Shown: positions 1 through 9,432, counted from the stretch's first letter. The stretch is 64,000 nt of DNA from CAVVSQ01 sp963848825 (GCA_963848825.1 CAWKFA010000002.1:372001-436000), one strand, 5' to 3'. The notes: generated by a model from the sequence alone, not told the origin. Made by a program: numbers and translations.

Positions 1-141
1 TGGCGCCGCGATAGCGGGGCTTACGCCCACTTTGTTACGCGCCGGCGTGAGCCGCGTTTCCACGTAAGCTTTGGGACTGGCCTGGTTGGCTGCGGCGGGG
101 AAAAATGATCGGCATCACCGATGCGGTGAACGAGTGATTGA

Positions 142-258
142 AACTCCAAGATCCGGTGGGTGAAGTACACGGCTCGCGGCTATCGAAACGTGGACAACTT
201 CATCAAAGCCATCTACTTCCATTGCGGGGGCCTGAAGCTGGCGCCTTCACCCACTTAA
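142..258 (+). pseudogene. transposase C-terminal remnant (ISL3-like)
   Basis: A short open stretch that follows an in-frame stop at 139-141 and ends in TAA at 256-258. It reads with the tail WVKYTARGYRNVDNF and then AIYFHCGG, which resembles the conserved C-terminal end of ISL3/IS204-like transposases. No start codon, catalytic domain or inverted repeat is visible, and positions 1-141 hold nothing I recognise, so this is only the 3' scrap of an element. The family call rests on recall of that tail. Confidence 0.5.
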
Positions 259-314
259 AAGCCGGAAGAACGTCGTATCAAAACCCATCGACGGTAAACA
301 AACGTCAATCGAGT

Positions 315-525
315 TCCTAGAACCGAAACTCAAAGCCAAATGTCATTCCCTGGGCCCAGAAGTCCGTGCGCAGAAGAGAGGGTTGGGCGAGGCTGAACCC
401 GTGAGAGCGCCGTTGCCGAGGAGAGTGCTTTGGGTCAGGTTCACGTTGCGGTCGATTTGGCTGCCAGGCCGAACAACCTGGTTCCAGTAGAGAAAGTCAT
501 AGCCGGCGAACAAGCGCCAGCGACG
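315..525 (-). pseudogene. duplicated 3' fragment of the BBP7 barrel gene
   Basis: This stretch is nearly identical to 4076-4290, the 3' end of the intact-looking BBP7 gene downstream. It encodes on the minus strand the same final strands (GRRWRLFAGYDFLYWNQVV and then RNVNLTQSTLLGN). A few substitutions and a small indel near the stop change the last residues: the intact copy ends in FGFEFRF, whereas here the frame is lost after SPNPLF. Similarity stops around 525, close to where the ISAs1-type sequence begins. It is most simply a partial duplication of the gene end left during mobile-element rearrangement. Confidence 0.85.
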
Positions 526-610
526 GCCGAGCTCAACTACACGCAGAAGCGGAACACAAGTGTACACGCCTATGATTCCTCTCGGACCTACCCGTTCATG
601 GAGGAGAATC

Positions 611-1800
611 ATGGGTGCATCCCCGCTTTCGCTGAAAAGGCATTTCCGGAACTTGCGTGATCCCCGCCTGCACCGACGCCGCAGGCATGAATTGTTGGAT
701 ATTATCGCCATCGCCATTTGTGCCGTCATTGGCAACGCCAACACCTGGCCGGATATCGTAACGTTTGGCAAAAGCCATCGTGGTGGTTTCAACGCTTTCT
801 GCCACTGACCAACGGCATTCCATCTCACGATACTTTCGAACGGGTTTTTGATCTCCTGGATCCACAGGCTTTCGGACGCTGCTTCTTGAATTGGACGGAA
901 TCCTTGTTTGCCAATCTGGGACTGAAACAAATTGCCATCGATGGAAAGACTTTGCGTGGCACCCGCCAAGAAGGATTGGGGGCTTTGCACTTGGTTAGTG
1001 CCTGGGTAAGCAAGAACCATTTGTCGCTCGGACAGGTGGCCGTGAACGAAAAATCCAACGAGATTACCGCTATTCCCAAGTTGCTGGAGATGTTGAATCT
1101 GAAGGGTGCTCTGGTGACCATCGACGCCATGGGTTGCCAAAAAGAGATCGCTCGGAAAATCGTGGACGGTGGCGGGGACTACCTCCTTACGGTGAAAGGC
1201 AATCAGGAAACTTTGCTGAACGATCTGCAAGGTGCTTTTGAGAAAGCTCTGGAAACAGACTTCGCCGGTCTGGATCATGACACCTACGAAACCAACGAAT
1301 TTGCCCATGGACGTTTGGAGCGACGCCTGTACACAGTCATCGAGGACCCCATGAACGTGAGTCAAGCCGAAGCGTGGACCAGTTTGCGTGTTATCGGCAT
1401 GTGTTGCAGTGAAAGGAATATCGACGGCAAAGTCAGTAGCGAGGTACGCTTTTTCATTGGCAGCAAACGGGCCAAAGCCCGCTTCTACGGCAAGGCTTTG
1501 CGGAATCACTGGGCAATTGAGAACGGCTTGCATTGGCATTTGGATGTCAGTTTTAATGAGGACCAAAACCGAACTCAGAAACGCCACGCAGCGCAAAACC
1601 TGAATTGCCTCCGCCGTCTGGCCTTAATGCTCTGGAAAAAACACAAAAGCAAGGAAAGCGTCAGCCATAAGCGTTATTGGCCCAGGCACGGGCCAGCCAC
1701 ACGCGCGCAACAACCCGCAAGAAACTCACGGCGACTGGGGATTCGCCTGACCAACTTTCCCAGGTGTGGATGGCGGAACTGGCGCTGTCGTATTAGGTAA
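611..1800 (+). pseudogene. ISAs1-family transposase, frameshifted
   Basis: The start ATG at 611 has a good ribosome site (ggaggag) just upstream. The frame runs through the N-terminal HELLDIIAIAICAVIG and WPDIVTFGKSH segments, then is lost near 780. It resumes in another frame with WWFQRFLPLTNGIPSHDTF, IDGKTLRGT, VTIDAMGCQKEIA, YLLTVKGNQ, NHWAIENGLHWHLDVSFNED and RHAAQNLNCLRRLAL. These are the DDE-type landmarks of ISAs1-family transposases in the expected order. After about 1655 the reading no longer resembles the family, so the true 3' end is probably disrupted. I could not identify the terminal inverted repeats. Either a dead copy or a live copy with one base missing near 780. Confidence 0.85.
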
Positions 1801-2217
1801 TTACAATGAAACTGACAAAACGACCGTTCGGGGCTTTGTGGCCTATGATGGTCGGCCTTTTTTTGTATCGTTGAATGCGGGATCCTTCTTAGTGCGGGAG
1901 TCGCCTACATTGCCCAAAGCATGGGGTATTCGCAACACATCATCACTTTGTCGGATTTTCTAAAGATTGAGTTATATACCCTCTCGGTTTTCATCCTTGT
2001 TACTGTTGTGGTCCTGGCACTCGTCGTGAGGGATAATGTAATCCACTGGGCATTCTCAGCCTCCGAAGGCGGTGGTTACATGCAGAAGTGCATAAGATCA
2101 GTGTTTCGAAAGACCCGAATAAGCGCGCTGCGTAAGAAGAATGCGGAATATCGAGAGATCAACCGGCTATTTCGAAAATCTAGCGCGACGGAGACCGATG
2201 AAGAGTTTTTACGCAAC

Positions 2218-2225
2218 TGTTTTGA
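2218..2225. repeat. 8-bp target-site duplication, left copy
   Basis: TGTTTTGA lies directly before the left end of the IS256 element and is repeated exactly after its right end. Duplications of 8-9 bp are usual for this family. Confidence 0.9.
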
Positions 2226-3638
2226 GGGCCTGTAAGGAATCTTGTGTCAGGAACGCGGATTGGGTATAACTCCCAACTTCTCTTCCTTACGGAGATTCAC
2301 GCATGGACGCAACCCTCAAGCTCAAGGCTGAGCAGCTCGCCGGCGAAATCGCCTGCCAGGCCCAAACGCTCGACGACCTCAATGGGTTTGTTACGTACTG
2401 CTCATGAAGTCGGCGCTCGAACGTATGCTGGACACCGAAATGGACGTGCATCTGGGCCGCAAGTAACGATCGTCGGCCTTGCCGACCGACCAGGGCCCGA
2501 CTGCGACCAGAGGAACCGTCCAGGCCAGCCAACCGTCGCAATGGACATTCCAGAAAGACCATCAGCGGCGACTTGGGGGACACTCACCCTCGAGACGCCC
2601 CGTGATCGGCACGCCACCTTTGAGCCGCAGTTGATCCCCAAGCATCAACGTCGGCTCGCCGGCTTCGACGAGAAAATTCTCGCGTTGTACGCCAAGGGCA
2701 TGACCACCCGCGATATTCAGGAAGTGGTCAAGGAACTCTATAGCGTCGATGATCTCGCCGACGCTCGTCTCGCAGATCACCGCCGATCTCGATATCGGAA
2801 GTGACTGCCTGGCGTCAGCGGCGACTCGATGCCGGTCTGGCCTATCGTCTATCTCGATGGCATCGTCGTCCATGTGCGCGGCGACAATGGTCGGGTGTCG
2901 CAGCACACGATGTACGTGGCGATTGGCGTAATTTGCAGGGAAAAAAGGAACTTTTGGGCCTGTGGCTCAGCGAGACGGAAGGGGCGAAATTCTGGCTGAG
3001 TTGTCTGACCGGATCTGAAGAATCGAGGCGTGAACGACATCTTCATCGTCTGCGTCGATGGCCTGACCGGCTTTGCCGACGCGATCCGCGCCGCCTATCC
3101 GCAAACCAAGGTGCAGTTGTGCATCGTCCATCTGGTGCGGGCGGCCCTGAAGTATGTTTCGACCGTAGGACAGTCAAGCCGGTGGCCGCCGATTTGAAGA
3201 ACATCTACCAATCGGCGACGGTGTCGGAGGCGGAGCAAGCGCTTGGCGAAATTCGCTGAAGTGTGGGGCGACGAAGTATCCGACGATTGTAAAGCAGTGG
3301 CGGCTGAAATGGACAGACATCATCACCCTGTTTGACTTCCCGCCACCGATCCGCAAAGTGATCTACACGACGAACGCGATCGAGTCGATGAACAGCGTCA
3401 TCCGCAAATTCACGCGCAACCGCAAGCAGTATCCGAACGCGTGAGTCGGCCATAAAACTGGTATACCTGGCGATCCACGAAGCCTCGAAGCATTGGACGT
3501 TGCCGATGCGGAGCTGGAAAGCGGCTCTAAACCACTTTGCCATCCTGTTCGAAGACCGGATGCCCGAGCAGCGCCAGAAACTGAGATGCAAACCCGTTGG
3601 ACCCAAACCCAGCTGACACAAAAAGTATTTACAGGCCC
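2226..3638 (+). mobile_element. IS256-family insertion sequence, 1413 bp
   Basis: The element starts GGGCCTGTAAGG and ends with the inverse TTACAGGCCC. The imperfect terminal inverted repeats span about 2226-2250 and 3613-3638 and share the inner TTGTGTCAG. It is flanked by an exact 8-bp duplication TGTTTTGA. It contains one transposase gene, which is decayed. Length and layout fit IS256-family elements. The insertion interrupts a small membrane-protein gene. Confidence 0.92.
2303..3616 (+). pseudogene. IS256-family (Mutator-type) transposase, decayed
   Basis: The start MDATLKLKAEQLAGE is followed by fragments in changing frames: LERMLDTEMDVHLGRK, FDEKILALYAKGMTTRDIQE, then YLDGIVVHVRG (first catalytic Asp region), FIVCVDGLTGFADAI (second Asp region) with VQLCIVHLVR, and VIYTTNAIESMNSVIR (catalytic Glu region). 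The last frame ends in TGA at 3614-3616, inside the right inverted repeat. These are the signature blocks of IS256 transposases in the right order, but several frameshifts separate them. The copy is therefore most likely inactive unless many of the shifts are sequence errors. Confidence 0.9.
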
Positions 3639-3646
3639 TGTTTTGA
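3639..3646. repeat. 8-bp target-site duplication, right copy
   Basis: Second exact copy of TGTTTTGA directly after the right end of the IS256 element. Confidence 0.9.
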
Positions 3647-3755
3647 TTCTCCGACTCGCACGGACCTTGCTATTGCTCTCGGTGTACAGTCGAAGGATAG
3701 CGAGATACGGTCGAGTGCCACCAACCTATATTCGCTCGCAAATGACCCTTTTTGA

Positions 3756-4077
3756 AATTCAATGACTTCCGCGATGGCGACTTTATAAGTTTGATTCTTG
3801 TTATTTCGTTAGAGTCCTCGAAATAAATCTCATACGAAGGATATCAAGCGAGGAAGTTGTGGCAATTCCTGATGTGGAGGCCAATCGCAAGCTAACCGTG
3901 AAGGATTTCACTGTTGGTATCGTTCGTGTTCTTTCGGCTTCAACGTCAACCCCCTAACCGCAAACTCGCAGCTGGACAAAATCACCATTTTGGCTGATGG
4001 TGCGATGGTTTCCGGGTTCCCCGACTCCGGTTGATGCGAGCCAAATCACGGTGTTGAACAAACTTCCGTCGAAATTC
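3756..4077. other. stretch with no recognised gene
   Basis: About 320 bp between the restored 3' end of the interrupted gene and the stop of the BBP7 gene. There is an open plus-strand stretch of about 60 codons without a start (it contains EEVVAIPDVEANRKLTVKDF) ending near 3957, and a second short one that contains NVNPLTANSQLDKITILADG and ends near 4035. Both look like ends of unrelated broken genes. Neither is identified. Confidence 0.4.
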
Positions 4078-5365
4078 CTAGAACCGAAACTCAAAGCCAA
4101 ATGTCATTCCCTGGACCCAGAAGTCCGTGCGCGTGAAGAGGGGGTTGGGTGAGGCAGAACCCGTGAGAGCGGCGTTGCCGAGGAGAGTGCTTTGGGTCAG
4201 GTTCACGTTGCGGTCGATTTGGTTGCCAGGCCGAACAACCTGGTTCCAGTAGAGAAAGTCATAGCCAGCGAACAAGCGCCAGCGACGGCCAAGTACGTAG
4301 TTGAGCTTGAGCTCGGCACTGGGTACGATGCCGAACTGGTTCGTGGCATAGCGGCCGCTGTTGCTTGGCTGAGCATAGAAACCGCCGGGGGAGAAGCCAA
4401 TGTTGGAATCGAAGGAACTACCTTGGATGTTGACGACCTGATGGGTGGTGCCCAAGGCAATTTTGCCCGTCGTATCAATGGACCAAGGGCCGCTTCGCCA
4501 GTTTACGCGGGCGCCAAGCTGCCCCCCATAAAACTGATTGCGCGTGGAAAACTGATCGTTCAGCGCGATAAAGTCGCCGGAACCAATGTCCGTTGAGGTC
4601 GCGGTGATGTCCAGACTTTCTTGCAAATCGAGGTAACGGAAGCCTGCCAACGCGGTAAACTCGAAGCCGCCGGTGCGCCAAAAAGCAGATAGCACCGTTG
4701 ACCTCCGCGCCCAAAAGTCCAACGTGGAGGAAAGCTGAACGTCCCCCGCGAATGAGCCCGGTACGGACAGACTCTGGATAAATTCGCCAGCTTGACCGGG
4801 CGTGGCGGAAAGATAAGAGAGGCCCAGCGCGGGACTGCCCGTGCCGTTACTGGCAACGGACTGGTCTCGGGACCGTCGCTCCAGCGACACCAGGGTGGTT
4901 TCAAATCCATAGGTATTGTAATCGTCGAACCAGGCGCCAAGGCCAATGCGGCCGCCGGAGAAGGCGCCGAAACTCGTATCGGAGCCTCCGATCACCGTGT
5001 GAGAGCTACCGCCGGCATCCGTAACCAGGGCGATCGGTGTCGGCAACGGCGCGTTCTTGACCCACCAAATGAGTGCTTCAGCGCGGAACCAGATAGGAAA
5101 GGGTTCCAAGCCGGGATACGTCAATGGCGCGGTTGAGACGGAAGTTGAAAAATCGGGCAGCGCTTGAGAGACGACCGGCGCCGACGGGGCATAAGAAGCG
5201 GGCGGCGGCGGGGGTGATTGCACAAGCTGAGGAGTTGTCACAACAGCCGCTGGCGGCGCGGCCCTGCTCTGAGTATGCCGGGGCCTGGGCGGCGGCGCCG
5301 CTGGCGAATAGCGGAACCAGGGCAAATAGAGAAAACGACAAGTTGCCAGACGCTCCCATGCGCAT
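4078..5365 (-). CDS. BBP7-type outer-membrane beta-barrel protein (one frameshift near the N-terminus)
   Basis: The mature part begins WFRAEALIWWVKNAPLPTP. It continues with barrel-like alternating strands (GGRIGLGAWFDDYNTYGFE, FTALAGFRYLDLQESLDIT, RRWRLFAGYDFLYWNQ) and ends on an aromatic FEFRF, typical of planctomycete BBP7 proteins. The long frame opens upstream at 5436 without a signal peptide. However, ATG 5365 in another frame gives a clear one (MRMGASGNLSFSLFALVPLF, then ASGAAAQA). I therefore choose 5365 and infer a one-base frame change near 5255-5280, in the linker before the proline-rich region. Likely outer-membrane located, function unknown. Its 3' end is duplicated at 315-525. 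Confidence 0.85.
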
Positions 5366-5536
5366 CGGTTACCTCCCTCGCGAATGCAGTGACCGTTGTT
5401 GCGAAAGGGTATCGCGGATGCGCCGGGATTTGTCAAGATTGTGTCCGGTCCGTGCTGCGGGTGGAAACGTCAAGAGCGGAGTCCCAACCCGCATGGGGTG
5501 AGACACCGCTCCTGTTGCTTCACGGCCAAGATTTTT

Positions 5537-7576
5537 CTATTTGCCGCTCGTGCGGAAAACGGGCGTTTCCGCGATCTCCTCCGAGATTGCCGCGCCAACC
5601 GGCACCGGGCACGTTGGCTCGCAAACGGGAACGCACATCGGCACTTGACGGCACACCTTATAGCTCACGCAGTAGGGTTCCATGTGGCAGGTCGTCACAG
5701 GAACCTGAGTGATAACTTCACGGGCCACAAGCTTGCAGGTTGTGTACGGCGTCAGGCAAACCTTTTCCTCGGGTACCATCTTGCAGCGACGGCACTGGAC
5801 CACTTCCTTGTGCATCTCGGGCACCAGCCGGCACGTTGTGTAAGGAATCATGCATACTTTCGTTTCGGGCACCATCTCGCAGCGGGTTTTCGTTATCATC
5901 TGGCAATGCTGCTCGGCCACCATGCGGCAGGTCGTGTAGGGCACCTGCTTGACGCATTCTTGCGACACCATCGTGCACTTGCGGCAGGTCACCATCTGGC
6001 AATGTTGCTCGGGCACGGTATGGCAGGTCGTGTAGCAAATCTTCTGCACCCGTTCCTCGGGCACCATGACACACTTCCGGCACGTGACCATCTTGCAGTG
6101 ATACTCGGGCACCATGCGGCAGGTCGTGTAGGGAACGCGGCGCACGCACTCCTCGGGGACCATCGTGCACTTTTGGCAGGTCACCATCTTGCAGTGCTGC
6201 TCGGGCACCACACGGCACGTTGTATAGGGGATCTGTTTGACGCATTCCGTGGGTACGACAACGCACCTGGCGCAGGTCACCATCTTGGTATGGTGCTCGG
6301 CCACCATGCGGCAGGTCGTGTGGCAGACTTTGCGCGTAGTGCAGACCGGCACGACCTTGCAAACGTTGTAGTTCACCACGTGACATTGTTCCCGGCGCAC
6401 CATCTTGCAAGTGCGAACGGTGCGGACCTCCTGACGCGGCACCCAGCTCTTCTTGCATACCCACTGCCCAGGAAGCTGGACGGGGCAGCACGTCACCGGG
6501 CCGGGGCAATAGGTCGTGCGGCAGGAGCACGGGTCCAGGCTCCACGACCCCGGCAGCCGATAGCTGCGCGTGATGATCGCGCCAGGCACATAGCAGTTTT
6601 CGACGGCCCAGTCTCCTGTCGCGACGCACACCTGCTCTTCACTCCAAACGGGTTCGCACGTCTCCGTGCGAACCAGCCGCTGGCGCTGCTCCACTTCCGT
6701 GCGATACGTCATGACGGGAACGTCCACCTCGTGCCTGTCATACTCCGGGCGATAGGTAGTCCAGTTGACCGGCACCTGGTAGCATTCCGTCCTTTGATTG
6801 TAAACGGTGTAGCGGCACTCACGGACATGCTGCGTGATTTCGTTACGATAGGTCGTCCAGTTGACCGGCACCTGGTATTGCTGGTAGCAGGGTTTGTACG
6901 TCACGTACCGGGTCTCTTTGACATGCTGTGTATATTCGGGTCGATGGGTGGTCCACTGCACCGGCACCTGGTATTCCTGCCAGGTCTCCTTCTGCACGCA
7001 ATAGCGCTGCTCCTTCACGTGCTGCTGGGTAACCTGACGATAGGTGGTCCAGCGAACTGGCACCTGGTACTCCTGGTAAACCGGTTTCTGCACCACGTAG
7101 CGACATTCCTTGAAGTGCTGAGAATATTCGGGCCGATAGGTGGTCCAGCGCACTGGCTCCTGATAGCAATGCGTCACCGGCTTGCACACCGTGGTGCGCT
7201 GCTCGCGTACATGTTGCTCATAGATGGGCCGCATGACGGTAGAGCATTTGACGACGTCATAGGTTTCCCACACCGGCTTGCAAACAACGTAGCGCTGCTC
7301 GCGCACCTTCTGCTCGTAGACAGGGCAGTAGGTCACGCTGCGGCATTCTTTGAGGACCGTCTGATAAACGGGACGATAACGTACGCAAGTACGATCCTCG
7401 ACCACCGTCTGATAACAAACGCGATAGCTGACGGTTGGCATGCAAGTAGTAATTTGGGGGCAGGAAACGGGAAACCTGCAAGTCCCACAATGCGCCGCTC
7501 TGGCAGTGACGGCGCTGGCCGCCAGGCCGATAAAAGCGAATAAAAACGGCAAATAATGTTTGCGACGCATCCTCAT
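5537..7576 (-). CDS. giant cysteine-rich YTV-like repeat protein, secreted
   Basis: About 679 residues starting at ATG 7576 behind a strong ribosome site (aggggagg). The N-terminus is a signal peptide (MRMRRKHYLPFLFAFIGLA). The first half has repeats of about 36 residues built around VPVRWTTYRPEYTQHVKE. After a central divergent section, the second half has at least six repeats of about 34 residues built around PYTTCRMVPEQHCKMVTC. The protein is very rich in Cys, Tyr, Thr and Val and has no recognisable catalytic domain. It resembles the YTV-type cysteine-rich proteins reported from planctomycetes and associated with the cell wall. A structural, disulfide- or metal-linked surface role is inference. 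No frame break. Confidence 0.85.
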   Translation of the reverse strand: MRMRRKHYLPFLFAFIGLAASAVTARAAHCGTCRFPVSCPQITTCMPTVSYRVCYQTVVEDRTCVRYRPVYQTVLKECRSVTYCPVYEQKVREQRYVVCKPVWETYDVVKCSTVMRPIYEQHVREQRTTVCKPVTHCYQEPVRWTTYRPEYSQHFKECRYVVQKPVYQEYQVPVRWTTYRQVTQQHVKEQRYCVQKETWQEYQVPVQWTTHRPEYTQHVKETRYVTYKPCYQQYQVPVNWTTYRNEITQHVRECRYTVYNQRTECYQVPVNWTTYRPEYDRHEVDVPVMTYRTEVEQRQRLVRTETCEPVWSEEQVCVATGDWAVENCYVPGAIITRSYRLPGSWSLDPCSCRTTYCPGPVTCCPVQLPGQWVCKKSWVPRQEVRTVRTCKMVRREQCHVVNYNVCKVVPVCTTRKVCHTTCRMVAEHHTKMVTCARCVVVPTECVKQIPYTTCRVVPEQHCKMVTCQKCTMVPEECVRRVPYTTCRMVPEYHCKMVTCRKCVMVPEERVQKICYTTCHTVPEQHCQMVTCRKCTMVSQECVKQVPYTTCRMVAEQHCQMITKTRCEMVPETKVCMIPYTTCRLVPEMHKEVVQCRRCKMVPEEKVCLTPYTTCKLVAREVITQVPVTTCHMEPYCVSYKVCRQVPMCVPVCEPTCPVPVGAAISEEIAETPVFRTSGK

Positions 7577-7908
7577 GCCTCCCCTTGCGGCTGAAGTAGC
7601 TGACACGCTGCGCGTGCCGGGCCTACTTGTTGAAACCGCGACCTTGCCAATAAAAGCTTCCGGGCTAAATGTGCCCGATAGAGTCGGAGAGGCAAAAGGT
7701 TCTTCAAGGAAAAGCCTGGGAATTCGGAGAACGGGGGTGCATCGATAGAGACTTTGCGGAGAAAGAAACCTTTGGCGGTTGGGGTGGGCTTACGTGCAAA
7801 TGGAGTGATCGGCGTAAATGGTATAACCGGCTCGCGCTGTTCACCCTGCCAGCTTTTTCGAGCTGTCCATGCTGGCGTAGATGGCCAATCGAGACCCTGG
7901 GGAGAGTT
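7577..7908. other. intergenic region upstream of the YTV-like gene
   Basis: About 330 bp between the YTV-like gene and ThuA, both on the minus strand. It should hold the promoter of the YTV-like gene. I see no convincing -35/-10 pair, RNA gene or repeat in it. Confidence 0.4.
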
Positions 7909-8664
7909 TCAGCGTTTCTGCGGCGCTTGTTTGGTCGTCCAGTAAATGGCGTTGGCGATCATCCGCAAGAAGTTGTCGTCCGTAAAATCGTTCTGGTGTC
8001 CGAGGGACGTGTAAAAGATTCGGCCCTCGTGGTAGATTCGCGTCCAGGCGATAGGTTCGGTCACGGCTGCCATGTTAGGGTCGGTGCTCTGGAAGCTCCC
8101 GTCAAGCAGCACGTCGACGTCCTTGGCGAGGCCGCTGTTCCTGTACAGCGTGCCCGCGGAGCGGCTTAATTTAACGCCCGCCAGAATGGGGTGATCGCTC
8201 GCCTTGGGCCGATACTCAATGAGCGTCCCCGAAGCGTTCTTGTAGTGGTTTTTGTAATTGCCTCCAAACACGAGCTTGTCCAGCTCAAGCCAATTCTGAA
8301 AGCCATGGCTGGCCGTGCGGATGCCCACGATGGGTTTGCCCGCCAGACAATATTGCTTGACCCGTTCGAGTTGCTCGCCGCTGATGGTCAGTCGGCGCGT
8401 GAAGAGGACCATGACATCGCAAGTCTCGAGGTTTTCCAGGCCGGGCAAATCATTATCGGCCTTGCGAAACGCCTCCGAACAGGTGATGCGATAATGCTTT
8501 TCAAGATAATGGCGCAAGCTGCGCAAGGATGCATCCGATTCGTACTCGAGCGAACCGGATACCAGGCAAGCCCTCAGGGTGCCGGCCTTCTCCTGGCAAA
8601 GAGCGGGGGCCGACAAAGCTCCCCAGGCAGAAGCGAATAAAACTATCCAATGGGTGAGTTTCAT
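7909..8664 (-). CDS. ThuA domain-containing secreted protein
   Basis: A 251-residue protein with an N-terminal signal peptide (MKLTHWIVLFASAWGALSAP). It has the ThuA/trehalose-utilisation-like fold signatures: a leading LRACLVSGSLEYESD strand, CDVMVLFTRRLTISGEQLER, a GKPIVGIRTASHGFQNW turn, and the C-terminal EPIAWTRIYHEGRIFYTSLGH and FTDDNFLRMIANAIYW segments. ThuA-like proteins are common in planctomycetes, often alongside sugar and heme-containing catabolic proteins. The substrate cannot be read from the sequence. Exported by inference from the signal peptide. Uninterrupted frame. Confidence 0.88.
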   Translation of the reverse strand: MKLTHWIVLFASAWGALSAPALCQEKAGTLRACLVSGSLEYESDASLRSLRHYLEKHYRITCSEAFRKADNDLPGLENLETCDVMVLFTRRLTISGEQLERVKQYCLAGKPIVGIRTASHGFQNWLELDKLVFGGNYKNHYKNASGTLIEYRPKASDHPILAGVKLSRSAGTLYRNSGLAKDVDVLLDGSFQSTDPNMAAVTEPIAWTRIYHEGRIFYTSLGHQNDFTDDNFLRMIANAIYWTTKQAPQKR

Positions 8665-8713
8665 GGCGCCATCTTAAACGGGGTGAAATACCGAAACAAG
8701 ACGGCGGCTGGCT

Positions 8714-9400
8714 TCACCATACTTTTTTTACCTGCCCTGGCGCGGCCGGCGTGATAACCGCTCGATAATCTTCCTGCCTGTTTTCGCGGACGGCCAGGCC
8801 CATCAGGGCGAAGAGAAGGGCATAACAAAACAATGTGGCTGGCCAGGAGTCGGAACTCAATTTTAGAGCCGTGCCGAATGATTTCTTGAAGCGCGGAAGG
8901 CCACGCAAATCGACGGCAAAGAGTTCGTCGAGGATAAGGTGCGACAGAAAACCGACCATCATGCTGCCGGCCAGATACACTCGAACGTCTATTCTTTCGT
9001 GGTGATAGACATCGAATACGGCCAGGCCGGCCACGCACAAGGCCGGGATGCTGTGGAACATGCCGCGGTGAACGCTCAGTCTCTTGAGAATGTGTGACAG
9101 ACCGTAACGAATGAACAGATAAGAGCCGATCATGATGCACAGTGCCTGGTCGAGGGGCACGCCGGCGTGGCGGAGGCGAGGGATCAGGAAAAGAGGAAAG
9201 ACCGCGCCTGCCAGACTGAATAACTCGCGGATCGGCACGCCGCTGTCGCTGTCGAGATCGGGGGTCAGGGCGCCGATGGCAGTTGTCAATCCCGCCAGCG
9301 CCAGGGTACCCCAATCGAAAGTGCCATACCAAAAGCCGGTAAAGGCATAAGCACTGCCGAGGACGACGCCCGTCGTTAAATGTCCATAAAAGCCAGCCAT
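8714..9400 (-). CDS. membrane-bound metal-dependent hydrolase-like protein (YdjM/DUF457 type)
   Basis: Start taken at ATG 9400, behind ggaagg; the frame is open 30 bp further. The 228-residue protein has several hydrophobic helices. Its histidine/aspartate residues sit at helix edges: MAGFYGHLTTGVVLG at the start, GALTPDLDSD, SVHRGMFHSIPAL and GFLSHLILDELFAVD. This arrangement of H, PD, HRG-FHS and H-D is typical of the YdjM/DUF457 inner-membrane family, annotated as predicted metal-dependent hydrolases. The catalytic activity is not established for the family. The upstream side abuts a 109-bp palindromic repeat. Confidence 0.8.
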   Translation of the reverse strand: MAGFYGHLTTGVVLGSAYAFTGFWYGTFDWGTLALAGLTTAIGALTPDLDSDSGVPIRELFSLAGAVFPLFLIPRLRHAGVPLDQALCIMIGSYLFIRYGLSHILKRLSVHRGMFHSIPALCVAGLAVFDVYHHERIDVRVYLAGSMMVGFLSHLILDELFAVDLRGLPRFKKSFGTALKLSSDSWPATLFCYALLFALMGLAVRENRQEDYRAVITPAAPGQVKKVW

Positions 9401-9432
9401 TGGGATCCTTCCCTCTTGCGGGATCGGCATGG

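Larger units (their letters stand above)
1806..3755 (+). pseudogene. small membrane protein gene interrupted by the IS256 element
   Basis: An open frame with ATG at 1921 encodes a hydrophobic stretch (LSVFILVTVVVLALVV) followed by a basic helical region. It runs into the left end of the IS, which supplies its stop at 2233-2235. If the IS (2226-3638) and one copy of the 8-bp duplication are removed, the same frame continues through TRTDLAIALGVQSKDSEIRS and ends at TGA 3753-3755. Upstream, ATG 1806 opens another frame (MKLTKRPFGALWPMMVG) that could join this one through the run of seven T at 1858-1864, adding a first hydrophobic segment. I do not recognise the protein. The interruption is seen directly; the 1806 start is inference. 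Confidence 0.6.

Noticed and set aside
5396..7543. A 715-codon plus-strand frame across the YTV-like gene
   Set aside because: It is antisense to the gene. Its composition (His/Leu-rich repeats) mirrors the repeats on the minus strand, and it has no ribosome site or family similarity.
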